From contig NZ_RRYW01000001.1 of assembly GCF_014861365.1 (NCBI RefSeq), positions 38,514 through 102,513 on the forward strand: DNA of 64,000 nt, in the 5' to 3' direction. Below, piece by piece: positions 1 through 9,048 of this stretch. Position 1 is the first letter of the stretch, and each line of letters starts with the position of its first letter. Both the position numbers and the translations under genes were made by a program. The stretch is from Psychrobacter sp. FME6. GTDB lineage: Bacteria; Pseudomonadota; Gammaproteobacteria; Pseudomonadales; Moraxellaceae. The notes below the pieces were generated by a model. The model ran no database searches, was not told the DNA's origin, and saw only the letters and a program-made list of their open reading frames with translations.

Positions 1-300
1 TTGCCAGCCGAGACATTGCTGTATCCAGCACACGAATATACTGCCAGCAACTTACGCTTTGGTTTGTCTATCGAGCCTGACAATGCGGCGATGCAGCAAG
101 CGCTGGCTCAAGCAGAAGAAAAAACCGCTCAAGGTATCCCGACGCTGCCAGTCACTTTAGAGCATGAACGCGCAATCAATGTGTTTTTGCGTACGCAAGA
201 ATCGAGTGTGATCGCTGGTGTTAAGTCTAAGGTAAATATCGATGACGATAAGTCTTTGACCGTATTTGCCGAGTTACGTGAGCTTAAAAATAACTTCTAA
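1..300 (+). CDS. gloB: Hydroxyacylglutathione hydrolase (glyoxalase II), C-terminal part
   Basis: Glyoxalase II hydrolyses S-lactoylglutathione to lactate and glutathione in the cytosol, the second step of methylglyoxal detoxification. The frame is open at the left edge, so only the last 99 residues are visible. They hold the PAHEYT stretch near residue 8, whose His is a metal ligand in the family, followed by the helical C-terminal glutathione-binding domain (SNLRF, then LEHERAINVFLR). The beta-lactamase-fold half with its THxHxDH motif must lie upstream. The TTG at position 1 is just a codon of the open frame, not a start. The stop is 42 bases before yejB. Family assignment is confident; the rest of the gene cannot be judged. 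Confidence 0.88.
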   Translation: MPAETLLYPAHEYTASNLRFGLSIEPDNAAMQQALAQAEEKTAQGIPTLPVTLEHERAINVFLRTQESSVIAGVKSKVNIDDDKSLTVFAELRELKNNF

Positions 301-342
301 ATACTAAGTTGTCATCTCTCTTTATTTTAGGAAGCCGTCGTT

Positions 343-1410
343 ATGGGTCGTTATATCTTGAAAAGGTTACTGCTGATATTACCGACGCTTTTTTTGATAT
401 TACTCGCAAACTTTGTGATTGTACAAGCAGCGCCTGGTGGTCCTGTCGAGCAGCAGCTGGCGCTTATCGAACAAGGCGCAAAAGACAATGTGCTTGGTGG
501 TAATATTGGCGCGGGCAGTGCAGGCAACAACAGCACTTATCAAGGGACACGCGGTTTATCAGAGGAGATGGTGGCGGCGATTAATGCTCAATATGGCTTT
601 GATAAATCGGCACCAGAGCGTTTTTGGCTGATGCTAAAAAATTATGCCCAGTTGGATTTTGGTGAGTCGTTTTTTAAAGGTCAGACGGTGACCGACCTGA
701 TTATAGAGAAACTACCCGTATCGATCTCGCTAGGGCTTTGGAGTACGCTGCTGATTTATATGATCGCCATTCCACTCGGGGTTTATAAAGCGATGCATCA
801 TGGTTCAGGGATTGATAAAGCAACAGCCATGCTGCTTGCTATCGGCCATGCAATACCCGTTTTTGTATTTGCTGTCATATTACTGGTGTTTTTTGCTGGG
901 GGTAGCTACTGGAACATTTTTCCACTGCAAGGATTAACTTCCGAGAATTTTGATCAATTAAGTGCGCTTGGTAAAGTGAAAGATTACTTTTGGCATCTGG
1001 CATTGCCGCTCTTAGCAAGTACCGTTGGTGGTTTTGCTGGCTTGACCTATTTGACCAAGTTTAGTTTTTTGGAAGAGCTGGGTAAGCAATATGTGCTTAC
1101 CGCGCGAGCAAAAGGTTTGGGCGAACGGCAAGTGTTATACGGTCATGTGTTTCGTAATGCCATGCTGATTATTATTGCTGGTATCCCAGCGGCTATCGTT
1201 GGGATTTTCTTTGCCGGTAATTTTCTCATTGAAATTATCTTTAAGCTTGATGGTTTGGGGTTGTTAGGTTTCGAAGCTATTCAGCAGCGTGATTATCCGG
1301 TGATATTTGGCACGCTGTTTATCTTTACTTTGCTCGGATTATTATTGCAGTTAATTAGTGATTTGAGTTATCACTTAATTGATCCGCGTATTGATTTTGA
1401 GGGGCGCTAA
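343..1410 (+). CDS. yejB: ABC transporter inner-membrane permease YejB
   Basis: First permease of a peptide (microcin C-type) ABC importer of the DppB/OppB class. The 355-residue protein starts with a membrane anchor (about residues 6-28), has a long periplasmic stretch and then about five membrane helices. The cytoplasmic coupling loop (EAA-like, LTARAKGLGERQ) lies near residue 252 and contacts the ATPase. The start has an AGGAAG ribosome site. The stop overlaps the yejE start by one base (TAATG), so the genes are translationally coupled. Length and architecture fit YejB. The periplasmic binding protein YejA, often encoded just upstream, is not here: the preceding gene is gloB. Confidence 0.92.
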   Translation: MGRYILKRLLLILPTLFLILLANFVIVQAAPGGPVEQQLALIEQGAKDNVLGGNIGAGSAGNNSTYQGTRGLSEEMVAAINAQYGFDKSAPERFWLMLKNYAQLDFGESFFKGQTVTDLIIEKLPVSISLGLWSTLLIYMIAIPLGVYKAMHHGSGIDKATAMLLAIGHAIPVFVFAVILLVFFAGGSYWNIFPLQGLTSENFDQLSALGKVKDYFWHLALPLLASTVGGFAGLTYLTKFSFLEELGKQYVLTARAKGLGERQVLYGHVFRNAMLIIIAGIPAAIVGIFFAGNFLIEIIFKLDGLGLLGFEAIQQRDYPVIFGTLFIFTLLGLLLQLISDLSYHLIDPRIDFEGR

Positions 1411-2492
1411 TGTCAAGTCATCCATTATCCTCAACGCCCTCAACTGCCTCTTCTATTCCACTAGAAAAAAAACGCCGCCTAAATCCTATTTGGCAGGCAC
1501 GCCTAAACCGTTTTCGTCACAATCGCCTTGGAGTGATATCGCTATTTATTTTTGCCCTGATATTTGTTATTTGTATGGCAGCCAATGTGATTGCCAATGA
1601 CAAGCCGCTACTGGTGCAGTATCAAGGTGATTATTATTTTCCCGTACTAAAAGCCTATCCCGAAACGACTTTTGGCGGGGTGTTCGAGACCGAAGCCAAC
1701 TATAAAGACCCTGCGGTACAAATGCTGATTGATGAGCAGGGCTTTTATATTATGCCGCCCATCCCTTTTGCTGATCAGACACCGAACGTTGAGCTAGGAA
1801 TTCCATATCCAGCCGCGCCCAATAGCCAAAATTGGCTTGGGACAGATGATTTGGGTCGTGATGTGCTGGCGCGGATACTTTACGGCATGCGGGTATCTTT
1901 GTTGTTCGGTCTGGCCTTGACGCTAGCAGGCGCGCTTATTGGTATTATCGTTGGTGCGATACAAGGTTATTATGGTGGTTGGGTAGATTTAGCAGGGCAG
2001 CGCTTTATGGAAGTATGGGGCGGTATGCCGCAGCTGTTTATGATTATTATTTTGGTCAGCTTGTTTAGCCCTAGTATTACTATGCTATTTGCCATGATGT
2101 TGTTATTTGGTTGGATGGGCTTGGTCGGTTTGGTGCGGGCTGAGTTTTTGCGTGCCCGTAACTTTGACTATGTGCGTGCGGCGCGTAATTTGGGTGTGTC
2201 GGACAGTCAAATCATGCTCAGACATATTATGCCCAATGCCTTAGCGTCAAGCTTGTCACAGCTGCCGTTTATATTGACTGCTAATATTATTGCTCTGACG
2301 GCATTGGATTTCTTGGGTTATGGTTTGCCGCCTGGGTCGCCGTCGCTCGGCGAGCTGATGGTACAAGGAAAAAACAATCTTGATGCACCTTGGCTTGCGC
2401 TATCGGGATTTTTTAGTCTAACCTTTATTTTATCATTGCTAATCTTCGTTGGCGAAGCGCTGCGCGATGCGTTTGATCCGAGGCGTTCCTGA
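1410..2492 (+). CDS. yejE: ABC transporter inner-membrane permease YejE
   Basis: Second permease of the Yej peptide importer, pairing with YejB to form the membrane channel. The 360-residue protein has a basic cytoplasmic N-terminus, one helix at about residues 45-65, a large periplasmic insertion typical of YejE, and then a five-helix binding-protein-dependent transport domain beginning near the NWLGTDDLGRD motif, conserved in DppC/OppC-type permeases. The EAA coupling loop (VRAARNLGVSDSQ) is near residue 253. It overlaps yejB by one base and ends one base before the yejF start. The three genes are clearly one operon. Confidence 0.92.
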   Translation: MSSHPLSSTPSTASSIPLEKKRRLNPIWQARLNRFRHNRLGVISLFIFALIFVICMAANVIANDKPLLVQYQGDYYFPVLKAYPETTFGGVFETEANYKDPAVQMLIDEQGFYIMPPIPFADQTPNVELGIPYPAAPNSQNWLGTDDLGRDVLARILYGMRVSLLFGLALTLAGALIGIIVGAIQGYYGGWVDLAGQRFMEVWGGMPQLFMIIILVSLFSPSITMLFAMMLLFGWMGLVGLVRAEFLRARNFDYVRAARNLGVSDSQIMLRHIMPNALASSLSQLPFILTANIIALTALDFLGYGLPPGSPSLGELMVQGKNNLDAPWLALSGFFSLTFILSLLIFVGEALRDAFDPRRS

Positions 2493-2493
2493 T

Positions 2494-4206
2494 ATGAAAA
2501 CCGATAATATGATAAGCGCTAATATGGCAACTGCTACTGATAAAAATAACCTTTTAGGCGAAAGTCATAGCAATGTAAAAAATAAGCTAATGCTAGCAGT
2601 AGATAAACTTAGCATCGTCACTGATGCAAGTGTTGTTCTAGTCGATAAACTATCATATGAGCTGAGACAAGGACAAACCTTGGCCATCGTTGGTGAGTCA
2701 GGCTCGGGAAAATCTATCGCCAGTCTGGCGCTATTGGGGCTGTTACCCGATAATTTGAGCATTAGCGGTGAGGTAAAGCTAGCAAGCTCAACAGGGTTGA
2801 CGGCACTACCAATAACCAATGCCAATGTTAGTGCTAATGCACGTAATGCTGCGCTGCGCTCTATCCGCGGACAGCGTATCGGCATGGTGTTTCAAGAGCC
2901 GATGACGGCATTAAACCCGCTACATACCGTTGCCAAGCAAATCGCTGAGTCTCTTCGTCTAAGCGGTGTACCTAAGAAACAATGGCGCGAAAAAAGTATC
3001 GCTTTGTTAGCTGATGTTAATATCACTGATCCTACTGATAAACTAGGTCGCTATCCACATGAGCTATCAGGCGGTCAACGCCAGCGCGTAATGATAGCAA
3101 TGGCGTTGGCGCAACAGCCCGATATTTTAATCGCTGATGAACCAACCACGGCGCTAGATGTGACTTTGCAACATGAAATCCTTAAGCTGTTAGATGATCT
3201 TAAGCGTCAGCATAATATGGCGATGGTGCTTATAAGCCATGATTTGAATTTAGTTAGGCGCTACAGTGACGACGTCATCGTCATGCGCCAAGGGCAGACG
3301 ATTGAGCAAGGGCAGACGGCAGCAGTATTTAACCAGCCTAAAGCCGAATATACCCGCTCGCTGATTCAGCAAGACTTTGGGCAAGCGCTAAACTTTTCTA
3401 ATGACGAGCAAAGTCAGCAATCAACTGTATTGCAAGTAAATAACCTACAAGTAAAGTTTGCAATTGAAAAAAGCTTGTTTGGCGCAACCAAACGTTGGTT
3501 TGATGCAGTAAAAGACGTCGACATGACGTTACAAAAAGGGCATGCGCTGGGTATCGTTGGTGAGTCAGGCTCTGGCAAAACGACGATTGCCCTTGCCTTA
3601 AGTCAGTTACTTAGCAATCAAGCACGTGTCAGTGGACAGATAATAATCAATGGACAAGAAGTTACAACCTTGTCAAAACGTGAGCTGCGTCAGTTTCGCT
3701 CGCAGATTCAAATGGTATTTCAAGATCCCTTTGCTAGTATCAACCCTCGTATGACAGTGATGCAAATCGTAGAAGAAGGATTGCTAGTACAAGGCGTTGA
3801 TAAGGTAGCACGCCAGCAGGCGGTAATGGACAGTCTTGCTACCGTGCATTTGCCAGCTGATTTTTCCCAGCGTTATCCGCATGAGCTCTCAGGTGGTCAA
3901 CGTCAACGTGTGGCATTGGCGCGTGCCCTGATTATGCGGCCAAGTCTATTGATATTAGATGAGCCGACTTCGGCGCTTGATAGCACCACCCAGGTGACTG
4001 TCGTCAACTTGCTACGAGAAATTCAACAAAAATTGCAAATCAGTTATGTCTTCATCAGTCATGATTTAAAAGTAGTGCGCGCCTTATGTCAGTATATTAT
4101 GGTGCTCAAAGACGGAATGTGTGTTGAGTCTGGGCGTACTGAAGATGTTTTTAATAACCCGCAGCATCCCTATGCTCAGCAATTATTGCAGGCGAGTATG
4201 CTTTAG
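2494..4206 (+). CDS. yejF: ABC transporter ATP-binding protein YejF, fused double ATPase
   Basis: ATPase that drives the YejBE peptide importer on the cytoplasmic side. It carries two complete nucleotide-binding domains in one chain of 570 residues. The first has Walker A GESGSGKS near residue 67, signature LSGGQRQR near 191 and Walker B LIADEPT near 211. The second has Walker A GESGSGKT near 355, the same signature near 466 and LILDEPTS near 487. An ATG at 2449 is in frame but lies inside yejE; 2494 follows the yejE stop by one base and has a GAGGCG site, so I use it. This is the last gene of the operon. Confidence 0.92.
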   Translation: MKTDNMISANMATATDKNNLLGESHSNVKNKLMLAVDKLSIVTDASVVLVDKLSYELRQGQTLAIVGESGSGKSIASLALLGLLPDNLSISGEVKLASSTGLTALPITNANVSANARNAALRSIRGQRIGMVFQEPMTALNPLHTVAKQIAESLRLSGVPKKQWREKSIALLADVNITDPTDKLGRYPHELSGGQRQRVMIAMALAQQPDILIADEPTTALDVTLQHEILKLLDDLKRQHNMAMVLISHDLNLVRRYSDDVIVMRQGQTIEQGQTAAVFNQPKAEYTRSLIQQDFGQALNFSNDEQSQQSTVLQVNNLQVKFAIEKSLFGATKRWFDAVKDVDMTLQKGHALGIVGESGSGKTTIALALSQLLSNQARVSGQIIINGQEVTTLSKRELRQFRSQIQMVFQDPFASINPRMTVMQIVEEGLLVQGVDKVARQQAVMDSLATVHLPADFSQRYPHELSGGQRQRVALARALIMRPSLLILDEPTSALDSTTQVTVVNLLREIQQKLQISYVFISHDLKVVRALCQYIMVLKDGMCVESGRTEDVFNNPQHPYAQQLLQASML

Positions 4207-4291
4207 CTTATACAGACAGCGACAGCCTTAAATAATCAGAACATAGCAGTTCATAGTAATCACAACATCCTAAAAAAGACGGTGATACAAT

Positions 4292-4349
4292 AAGTTAAAC
4301 AGACGTTCACTTTAGTTAAATGCATAAATTTGTTTAATTTTTAGTTAAA
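4292..4349 (+). promoter_or_regulatory. Repeated AGTTAAA motifs upstream of the iron alcohol dehydrogenase
   Basis: The decamer TTTAGTTAAA occurs exactly at 4311-4320 and 4340-4349, and a related TAAGTTAAAC at 4291-4300. Direct repeats of this kind upstream of a lone metabolic gene can be regulator-binding sites. The DNA is AT-rich, so chance is possible. Confidence 0.3.
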
Positions 4350-4420
4350 GAGCAGTTTAAATCGCTGCTTTAAATGGTTGCCATTGCTATTATTACCGTC
4401 ATTAAAAAGGATTTTTACCC

Positions 4421-5731
4421 ATGAAAAAACACAATAGTATCTCTAAGCTAGTAAGCAATAACCCGTTGCAATATGCCGGTTATTTAGCAGTTGCCAAAAC
4501 TCGCGCCAAAGTACTAAAAGCATTTGCTTACGTTGTACCTATTAGAAGACCGATGTTATTTGTCGGTGAGAGCTCTTGCGATGAGCTATGCGATATGGCC
4601 ATTAATGAAGGTAGTAGCAATGTGTTTATCGTCACTGACGCCGTGCTCAATAAGCTTGGTATACCCGCTAAAATTACTGATTACTTAGACAAAAAAAATA
4701 TTAGCTATACCGTCTATGATGGTATTACCCCAGACCCTACTTTTCAGGTTGTCGAAGAGGGATTACGTAAATCTGTAGAGGCTAAGTGCGATTCGATCAT
4801 AGCTATCGGTGGTGGCTCGGTGATTGATGCCGCCAAGATGATTGCCATGTCTCAAGGCAATAACTGCAAGCCAAAACAACTTATGGGTATTCTTAAAGCC
4901 AGAAAGCCTTCTGTACCGTTATATTGTGTGCCTACGACTGCGGGTACTGGCTCAGAAGCAACGCTTGGCGCAGTTGTATCAGACGACAAAACTCATCAAA
5001 AATCCCTGTCTATCGACCCCAAAATGGTGCCACTAGCGGCGGCGATTGACCCTGTGATTATGAAAGGCATGCCTGCGCATATTACCGCTGATACCGGTAT
5101 CGATGTCTTAACCCATGCGTTAGAGGCATGGATGAGTGCCAATGCTAGTGTCGAGACTGATTATTATGCTGCCTCTGCTGCCAAATCTGTCATGCAAAAC
5201 TTACCGCTGGTTTATAAAGATGGCGGCAATCTTAAAGCCAGAGAAGAGATGGGTATCGCCGCTCATTACGGCGGGATAGCCTTTAACAAAGCTGGTCTCG
5301 GTTATGTCCATGCCATCGCTCACCAGTTAGGGGCTTACTACCATATTCCACATGGTCGTGCCAATGCCATCGTGCTGCCATATGTCCTCGATGTAAATCG
5401 TAAAGCCACTAAAAAACGCTTAGCTGAATTGGCTAGAAAAACGGGCATGGTACAAGTAGGTCAGGCTAGCAGTAGTGATAGCGATATAACTGATCATCTA
5501 ATCGCCCAAGTACGCGATTTGATAGCAAGCTTAAATATCGATCCAATGGTTAAAGGGATGCAGAGCAGTGATTTTGATAACATTGCTAAAGCAGCGGCAA
5601 AAGAAGTCAGTGACACCTATGCCGTGCCAACGTATCTATCCGCATCTGAAATTAAAGGTATCCTAACGAAGATTAAGCAGGCTAGTGATGAGTATGCGGG
5701 TAGTGAGTCTAAGAGTGATAAAGTCGCTTAG
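4421..5731 (+). CDS. Iron-containing alcohol dehydrogenase (group III)
   Basis: NAD(P)-dependent, metal-requiring alcohol/aldehyde oxidoreductase of the cytosol. The 436-residue chain has the two-domain layout of the family. The N-terminal dinucleotide-binding domain has GGGSVIDAAK near residue 130 and TTAGTGSEAT near 173. The helical C-terminal domain carries the metal ligands: Asp and His in DTGIDVLTHALEA near 224-233, His in HAIAHQ near 297 and His in HIPHG near 310. The substrate cannot be read from sequence; relatives act on butanol, propanediol and other alcohols. It has an AAAAAGGA ribosome site, is transcribed alone, and ends at a strong hairpin shared with convergent folE. Confidence 0.88.
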   Translation: MKKHNSISKLVSNNPLQYAGYLAVAKTRAKVLKAFAYVVPIRRPMLFVGESSCDELCDMAINEGSSNVFIVTDAVLNKLGIPAKITDYLDKKNISYTVYDGITPDPTFQVVEEGLRKSVEAKCDSIIAIGGGSVIDAAKMIAMSQGNNCKPKQLMGILKARKPSVPLYCVPTTAGTGSEATLGAVVSDDKTHQKSLSIDPKMVPLAAAIDPVIMKGMPAHITADTGIDVLTHALEAWMSANASVETDYYAASAAKSVMQNLPLVYKDGGNLKAREEMGIAAHYGGIAFNKAGLGYVHAIAHQLGAYYHIPHGRANAIVLPYVLDVNRKATKKRLAELARKTGMVQVGQASSSDSDITDHLIAQVRDLIASLNIDPMVKGMQSSDFDNIAKAAAKEVSDTYAVPTYLSASEIKGILTKIKQASDEYAGSESKSDKVA

Positions 5732-5755
5732 CCATAATAAAAAAGTCACTAAAAG

Positions 5756-5792
5756 AAAAAGCACCTTACTTTCATAGTAAGGTGCTTTTTTA
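5756..5792. terminator. Bidirectional terminator between the alcohol dehydrogenase and folE
   Basis: A perfect 15-bp stem (AAAAAGCACCTTACT paired with AGTAAGGTGCTTTTT) with a 5-base loop. It has T-runs in both directions, so it can end both convergent genes. Confidence 0.9.
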
Positions 5793-5810
5793 TGTTTCTA
5801 AACAGCTAAA

Positions 5811-6422
5811 TTAAAATGCTGGACGGCGTTTTGGCACAGCGTCTAAAAACTCATTACGTGCTTGGTTGTCGTGTACATACTCACCTAACATCGCTGTACT
5901 GCGCGTGGTCGAATGCTGTTTGTTGACACCGCGCATCATCATGCACATGTGCGCTGCATCCATGACGACCGCTACACCGCGGCAGCCAGTCACATCCATA
6001 ATCGTTTGCGCCACTTGTTCGCTTAAATTCTCTTGAATTTGTAAGCGACGAGCAAACATATCGACGATACGGGCGAATTTTGATAGCCCTAAGACTTGAC
6101 CATTTGGTAAATAGCCAATGTGCGCGACACCATGAAACGGCAACATATGATGCTCGCATAATGAATAAAATTCAATGTTTTGCACCAAGACCAATTCACG
6201 ATTGGTCGATGGGAAGACCGCATCATTGACGACTTCATCCAAGCTTTGATGATAACCCTGAGTCAAGTGAGCAAAGGCTTTTGCTGCACGCATTGGGGTT
6301 TCTTCTAAGCCTGGGCGCTGTAGGTCTTCGCCAGTCGAGGTAATAAGCTGGCGATAGGACTCGATGCTTTCTTGATAATCTGATGTTATTGTTGGGGTAT
6401 TGCTCATAAGTTTGGCAGCCAT
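5811..6422 (-). CDS. folE: GTP cyclohydrolase I
   Basis: Converts GTP to 7,8-dihydroneopterin triphosphate, the entry step to folate and, through related steps, queuosine-type modifications. It is cytosolic and zinc-dependent. The 203-residue protein shows the zinc-binding [10 protein letters not shown] motif near residues 94-103 and the second zinc Cys in HMCMMMRGV near residue 162, so the catalytic set is intact. Length is normal for the family. The listed start gives five residues before an alternative Met at 6407; neither has a clear ribosome site, so the start is uncertain. It is divergent from fabI across about 370 bases. Confidence 0.93.
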   Translation of the reverse strand: MAAKLMSNTPTITSDYQESIESYRQLITSTGEDLQRPGLEETPMRAAKAFAHLTQGYHQSLDEVVNDAVFPSTNRELVLVQNIEFYSLCEHHMLPFHGVAHIGYLPNGQVLGLSKFARIVDMFARRLQIQENLSEQVAQTIMDVTGCRGVAVVMDAAHMCMMMRGVNKQHSTTRSTAMLGEYVHDNQARNEFLDAVPKRRPAF

Positions 6423-6620
6423 CCAAAATGTGGGTGTAGCTTAACGCTAAATCCTTAATTACAAACAACGCTTGTAAAGGATTTTTATAAAAATTGTGCA
6501 AGCTGGAGGGTTGTGATTATACTTGAAAATAGCTCAACTTCATACCGTTATGGATAAACCCTTTCAGCTAATTAAAGTAATACTGTCTGAATATTTGTAT
6601 ATATAAAATACCATTTAGAG

Positions 6621-6638
6621 TGATACAAGAAAGTATCA
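6621..6638. promoter_or_regulatory. Candidate operator palindrome in the folE-fabI region
   Basis: TGATAC, six bases, GTATCA: a perfect inverted repeat with the spacing usual for dimeric helix-turn-helix regulators. It is 66 bases upstream of the fabI -10 hexamer. The cognate regulator is unknown. Confidence 0.35.
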
Positions 6639-6704
6639 TTAATGAACGACAGGGCTCTGTTTAGGTAGCTATAGTTTACGACTGTTTACTTAAACTGATT
6701 CGTG

Positions 6705-6710
6705 TATAAT
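6705..6710 (+). promoter_or_regulatory. Probable fabI -10 element
   Basis: TATAAT matches the sigma-70 -10 consensus exactly, about 80 bases before the fabI start. No clean -35 hexamer is seen at 16-18 bases; the nearest TTTACT-like match is closer than usual. Confidence 0.45.
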
Positions 6711-6790
6711 ATAGCAACTTTTATATTTTTATTTGCCATTTTTATACCGGCTCATTTTACCGAGTTTTAACCGTTCAACAAGGAAATATT

Positions 6791-7597
6791 ATGCTACTAC
6801 AAGGACAACGCTTTGTCGTCACCGGCATCGCCAGCAAACTTTCTATTGCCTGGGCAATCGCTGAAGCCTTACATCGTGAAGGCGCATCGCTGATTCTTAC
6901 CTATCCCAATGATAAAATCAAAAAACGTGTGGATATGGCCGCGGAAAAGTTCGAAGCAGATTTAGTTCTTGAGTGTGACGTGGCGTCTGATGAGTCGATT
7001 GCTGCATGTTTTGAGCAAGTCACTGCCCATTGGGGTGATGGTATCGATGGGGTGGTACACGCAATTGGCTTTGCACCGATGGATCAGCTGGATGGGGATT
7101 TCGTCAACGCAACGACCCGTGAAGGTAGCCAAATTGCTCATGACATCTCAAGCTATAGCTTTGTGGCATTAGCAAAAGCCTCACGTGAGTTGTTGGCAAT
7201 GCGCCACGGCTCGATGCTGACCTTGACTTATGAAGGTAGTATTTCAGTCTTGCCAAATTACAACGTCATGGGTATGGCAAAAGCCAGTCTTGAAGCGAGC
7301 GTGCGCTATCTTGCTACTTCTATGGGCGGTGAAGGGATTCGTGTCAATGCGATTTCTGCTGGTCCTATCCGTACGCTTGCTGCCAGTGGTATCAAGTCAT
7401 TCCGTAAAATGCTTGATGTCAGTGAAAAAATTGCCCCGCTACAGCGTAATATTACCCAAACTGAAGTAGGCAATGCTGCCCTTTTCTTACTATCACCTTG
7501 GGCGTCTGGTATCACTGGCGAGATTATGTTCGTTGATGCAGGTTTTAATACCGTTGCTATTAGCGAGCAATTAATGATGCTTGATGAACAGAAATAA
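6791..7597 (+). CDS. fabI: Enoyl-ACP reductase (NADH), FabI
   Basis: Reduces trans-2-enoyl-ACP to acyl-ACP, the last step of each fatty-acid elongation round, in the cytosol. It is a short-chain-dehydrogenase fold of 268 residues. The FabI-type nucleotide motif ([13 protein letters not shown]) lies near residues 12-24. The catalytic Tyr and Lys are spaced as in FabI (Y-x6-K in YNVMGMAK, near residues 157-164). [18 protein letters not shown] follows, as in known FabI proteins. Length matches the family (about 260). AAGGAAAT precedes the ATG. It is a single-gene unit followed by hairpins, and this is the pathway's triclosan-sensitive enzyme class. Confidence 0.95.
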   Translation: MLLQGQRFVVTGIASKLSIAWAIAEALHREGASLILTYPNDKIKKRVDMAAEKFEADLVLECDVASDESIAACFEQVTAHWGDGIDGVVHAIGFAPMDQLDGDFVNATTREGSQIAHDISSYSFVALAKASRELLAMRHGSMLTLTYEGSISVLPNYNVMGMAKASLEASVRYLATSMGGEGIRVNAISAGPIRTLAASGIKSFRKMLDVSEKIAPLQRNITQTEVGNAALFLLSPWASGITGEIMFVDAGFNTVAISEQLMMLDEQK

Positions 7598-7604
7598 TTA
7601 AAGG

Positions 7605-7633
7605 TATTTCTCAATAATGTATATTGAGAAATA
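7605..7633 (+). other. Perfect 12-bp hairpin just after fabI
   Basis: TATTTCTCAATA, a 5-base loop, then its exact complement TATTGAGAAATA. It lacks a following T-run, so it may stabilise the 3' end or act with the terminator at 7637. Confidence 0.6.
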
Positions 7634-7636
7634 AGG

Positions 7637-7662
7637 AAGACAGCCAATCGGTTGTCTTTTTT
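7637..7662 (+). terminator. Rho-independent terminator of fabI
   Basis: A 9-bp stem AAGACAGCC/GGTTGTCTT with one G-T pair and a short loop, followed by a run of T. Confidence 0.75.
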
Positions 7663-7708
7663 AGTTATACTATGGGCTTTTTTGGTGATGAGCCTTTAGG
7701 CGACAAAT

Positions 7709-8410
7709 ATGATAACCAGACTACCAAGATGGATATTGTGGGGCGGCGCCGTGCTGGCGTTTAGTGCAGGCTGCGTCAATACAGCCGCATTGATGGGTTT
7801 TACCAACTTATCTGTCTCTCATGTGACGGGCAATGTGAGCTTGTTTGCCGCGGCGGTTGCTTATCTAGATGCTCGTAGTATCTTGTTTATTGGTGCGATA
7901 TTGCTGTCTTTTTTGGCAGGGGCAATATTGAGCGGTTTTGTCATTGGTCAGACGTCATTGACACTAGGCAGGCGTTACGGTAATGCTCTTTATATTGAAG
8001 CAGGTTTATTATTGCTCAGCTATTGGTTATATCAGCAGCACGATTATCTAGGGCAGTTGGCTGCCGCGATGGCTTGTGGGTTGCAGAATGCGATGGTCGC
8101 GACTTATAGCGGTGCAGTGATTCGTACCACACACTTGACCGGACTGACCTCGGATATGGGCGCGGCCATCGGTAATTGGCTGGCAGGTCGTTCGATTAGC
8201 AAGCCGACATTAGGCTTTCAAGCGATTATTTGGTACTGCTTTTGCGGTGGTAGTACGGTCGGTGCGTTTTTATATGCCAAAGTGGGCTATGGCGCGTTGT
8301 TTTTACCCATTACTATTGTTCTCACTGCCGCCTTTGTTTATAACTATGTGTCAGACAATCTGCCAGAAAAAAGACAACCGAGAAAACGTAAAGAGCGCTC
8401 ATCTAATTGA
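7709..8410 (+). CDS. DUF1275 (YoaK family) inner-membrane protein
   Basis: An integral membrane protein of unknown transport or structural role. The 233 residues form about six hydrophobic segments. They match the YoaK/DUF1275 pattern: an early AGCVNTAALMGF helix near residues 20-31, THVTGN-like SHVTGNVSLF near 37, and the MACGLQNAMVATYSGAVIRTTHLTG signature at about residues 111-135. The C-terminus is short and basic. It is convergent with the small gene at 8442. The stop codon sits inside a terminator hairpin. Family assignment is firm; function is not known. Confidence 0.82.
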   Translation: MITRLPRWILWGGAVLAFSAGCVNTAALMGFTNLSVSHVTGNVSLFAAAVAYLDARSILFIGAILLSFLAGAILSGFVIGQTSLTLGRRYGNALYIEAGLLLLSYWLYQQHDYLGQLAAAMACGLQNAMVATYSGAVIRTTHLTGLTSDMGAAIGNWLAGRSISKPTLGFQAIIWYCFCGGSTVGAFLYAKVGYGALFLPITIVLTAAFVYNYVSDNLPEKRQPRKRKERSSN

Positions 8411-8425
8411 TGAGCGCTCTTAAGT
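8391..8425. terminator. Hairpin terminator overlapping the DUF1275 gene stop
   Basis: A perfect 13-bp stem (AAGAGCGCTCATC with GATGAGCGCTCTT) and 5-base loop. It includes the last codons and stop of the upstream gene and can serve the convergent gene at 8442. Confidence 0.75.
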
Positions 8426-8441
8426 TTGTTGGCTAAGTAGA

Positions 8442-8603
8442 TTACTTATCATCTTCCTTATGGTCCTCGTGTTCGTGCATGCCTTGCATCATATCCAGTG
8501 CAGAGTCATCAGTACGCTGCTGGTCCTGTTTGGACAGTCCATCTTGATTGATATCTTTTCGTGCCATTTTAGTAGTCGAGTCGGTTTTGTTTGAATCTGT
8601 CAT
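8442..8603 (-). CDS. Small acidic, His/Asp-rich protein of unknown function
   Basis: A 53-residue hydrophilic protein starting MTDSNK and ending with a cluster of His, Glu and Asp (HEHEDHKEDDK). The tail could bind metal but no known motif is present. The frame extends upstream to 8684, but the ATG at 8603 follows an excellent AGGAGCAC ribosome site at the right distance, which decides the start. It has no signal peptide or membrane segment. I do not recognise the family. Confidence 0.6.
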   Translation of the reverse strand: MTDSNKTDSTTKMARKDINQDGLSKQDQQRTDDSALDMMQGMHEHEDHKEDDK

Positions 8604-9048
8604 AAAGTGCTCCTGTTTGTTTTTATTAACCTTCCAATAAAAGCGCCAATAAAATATGCTTGCTGTACATTTTATCCTACGCATTTTATTACGCGTCTTA
8701 TACTGGTGTTTAGTTTTTTACTGATTTAGTATGGAATAGCACCATGACGTTGTACAGATACGATGTGCGCTTGTTTAGTGACGTTGTGTAACTATGCATC
8801 ACAATGGTTGCTACTACCTAACGATGGATAATTATAAGAGTATACTCAGAATAGTAAGTTGTTAAATTTAAAGCACTACTAAAAGCATGGCTCAGTATGG
8901 GTTTGCAAAAGACTTTGCCAAATGATTTTTCTGCTATATATCTATTATGATAGCGGCGTATCTTTTTGGGTTGATGGCTAAATGATCACTAAAACACGTC
9001 GGTATATATAAGTTTCTTCCCCTGTCTTTAAGGAAATAAGGACATTTT
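8604..9048. other. Intergenic region upstream of the SLC13 symporter
   Basis: About 445 AT-rich bases between divergent genes, presumably with both promoters. No gene, repeat copy or strong hairpin stands out. An AAGGACATTTT site just before 9049 sets the symporter start. Confidence 0.5.

Larger units (their letters stand above)
6423..6790. other. Intergenic region between folE and fabI, with promoter and palindrome
   Basis: This divergent region has no supported gene. It contains a candidate operator palindrome (6621-6638) and a consensus TATAAT hexamer at 6705-6710 facing fabI. The rest is AT-rich without a structure I can name. Confidence 0.6.
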
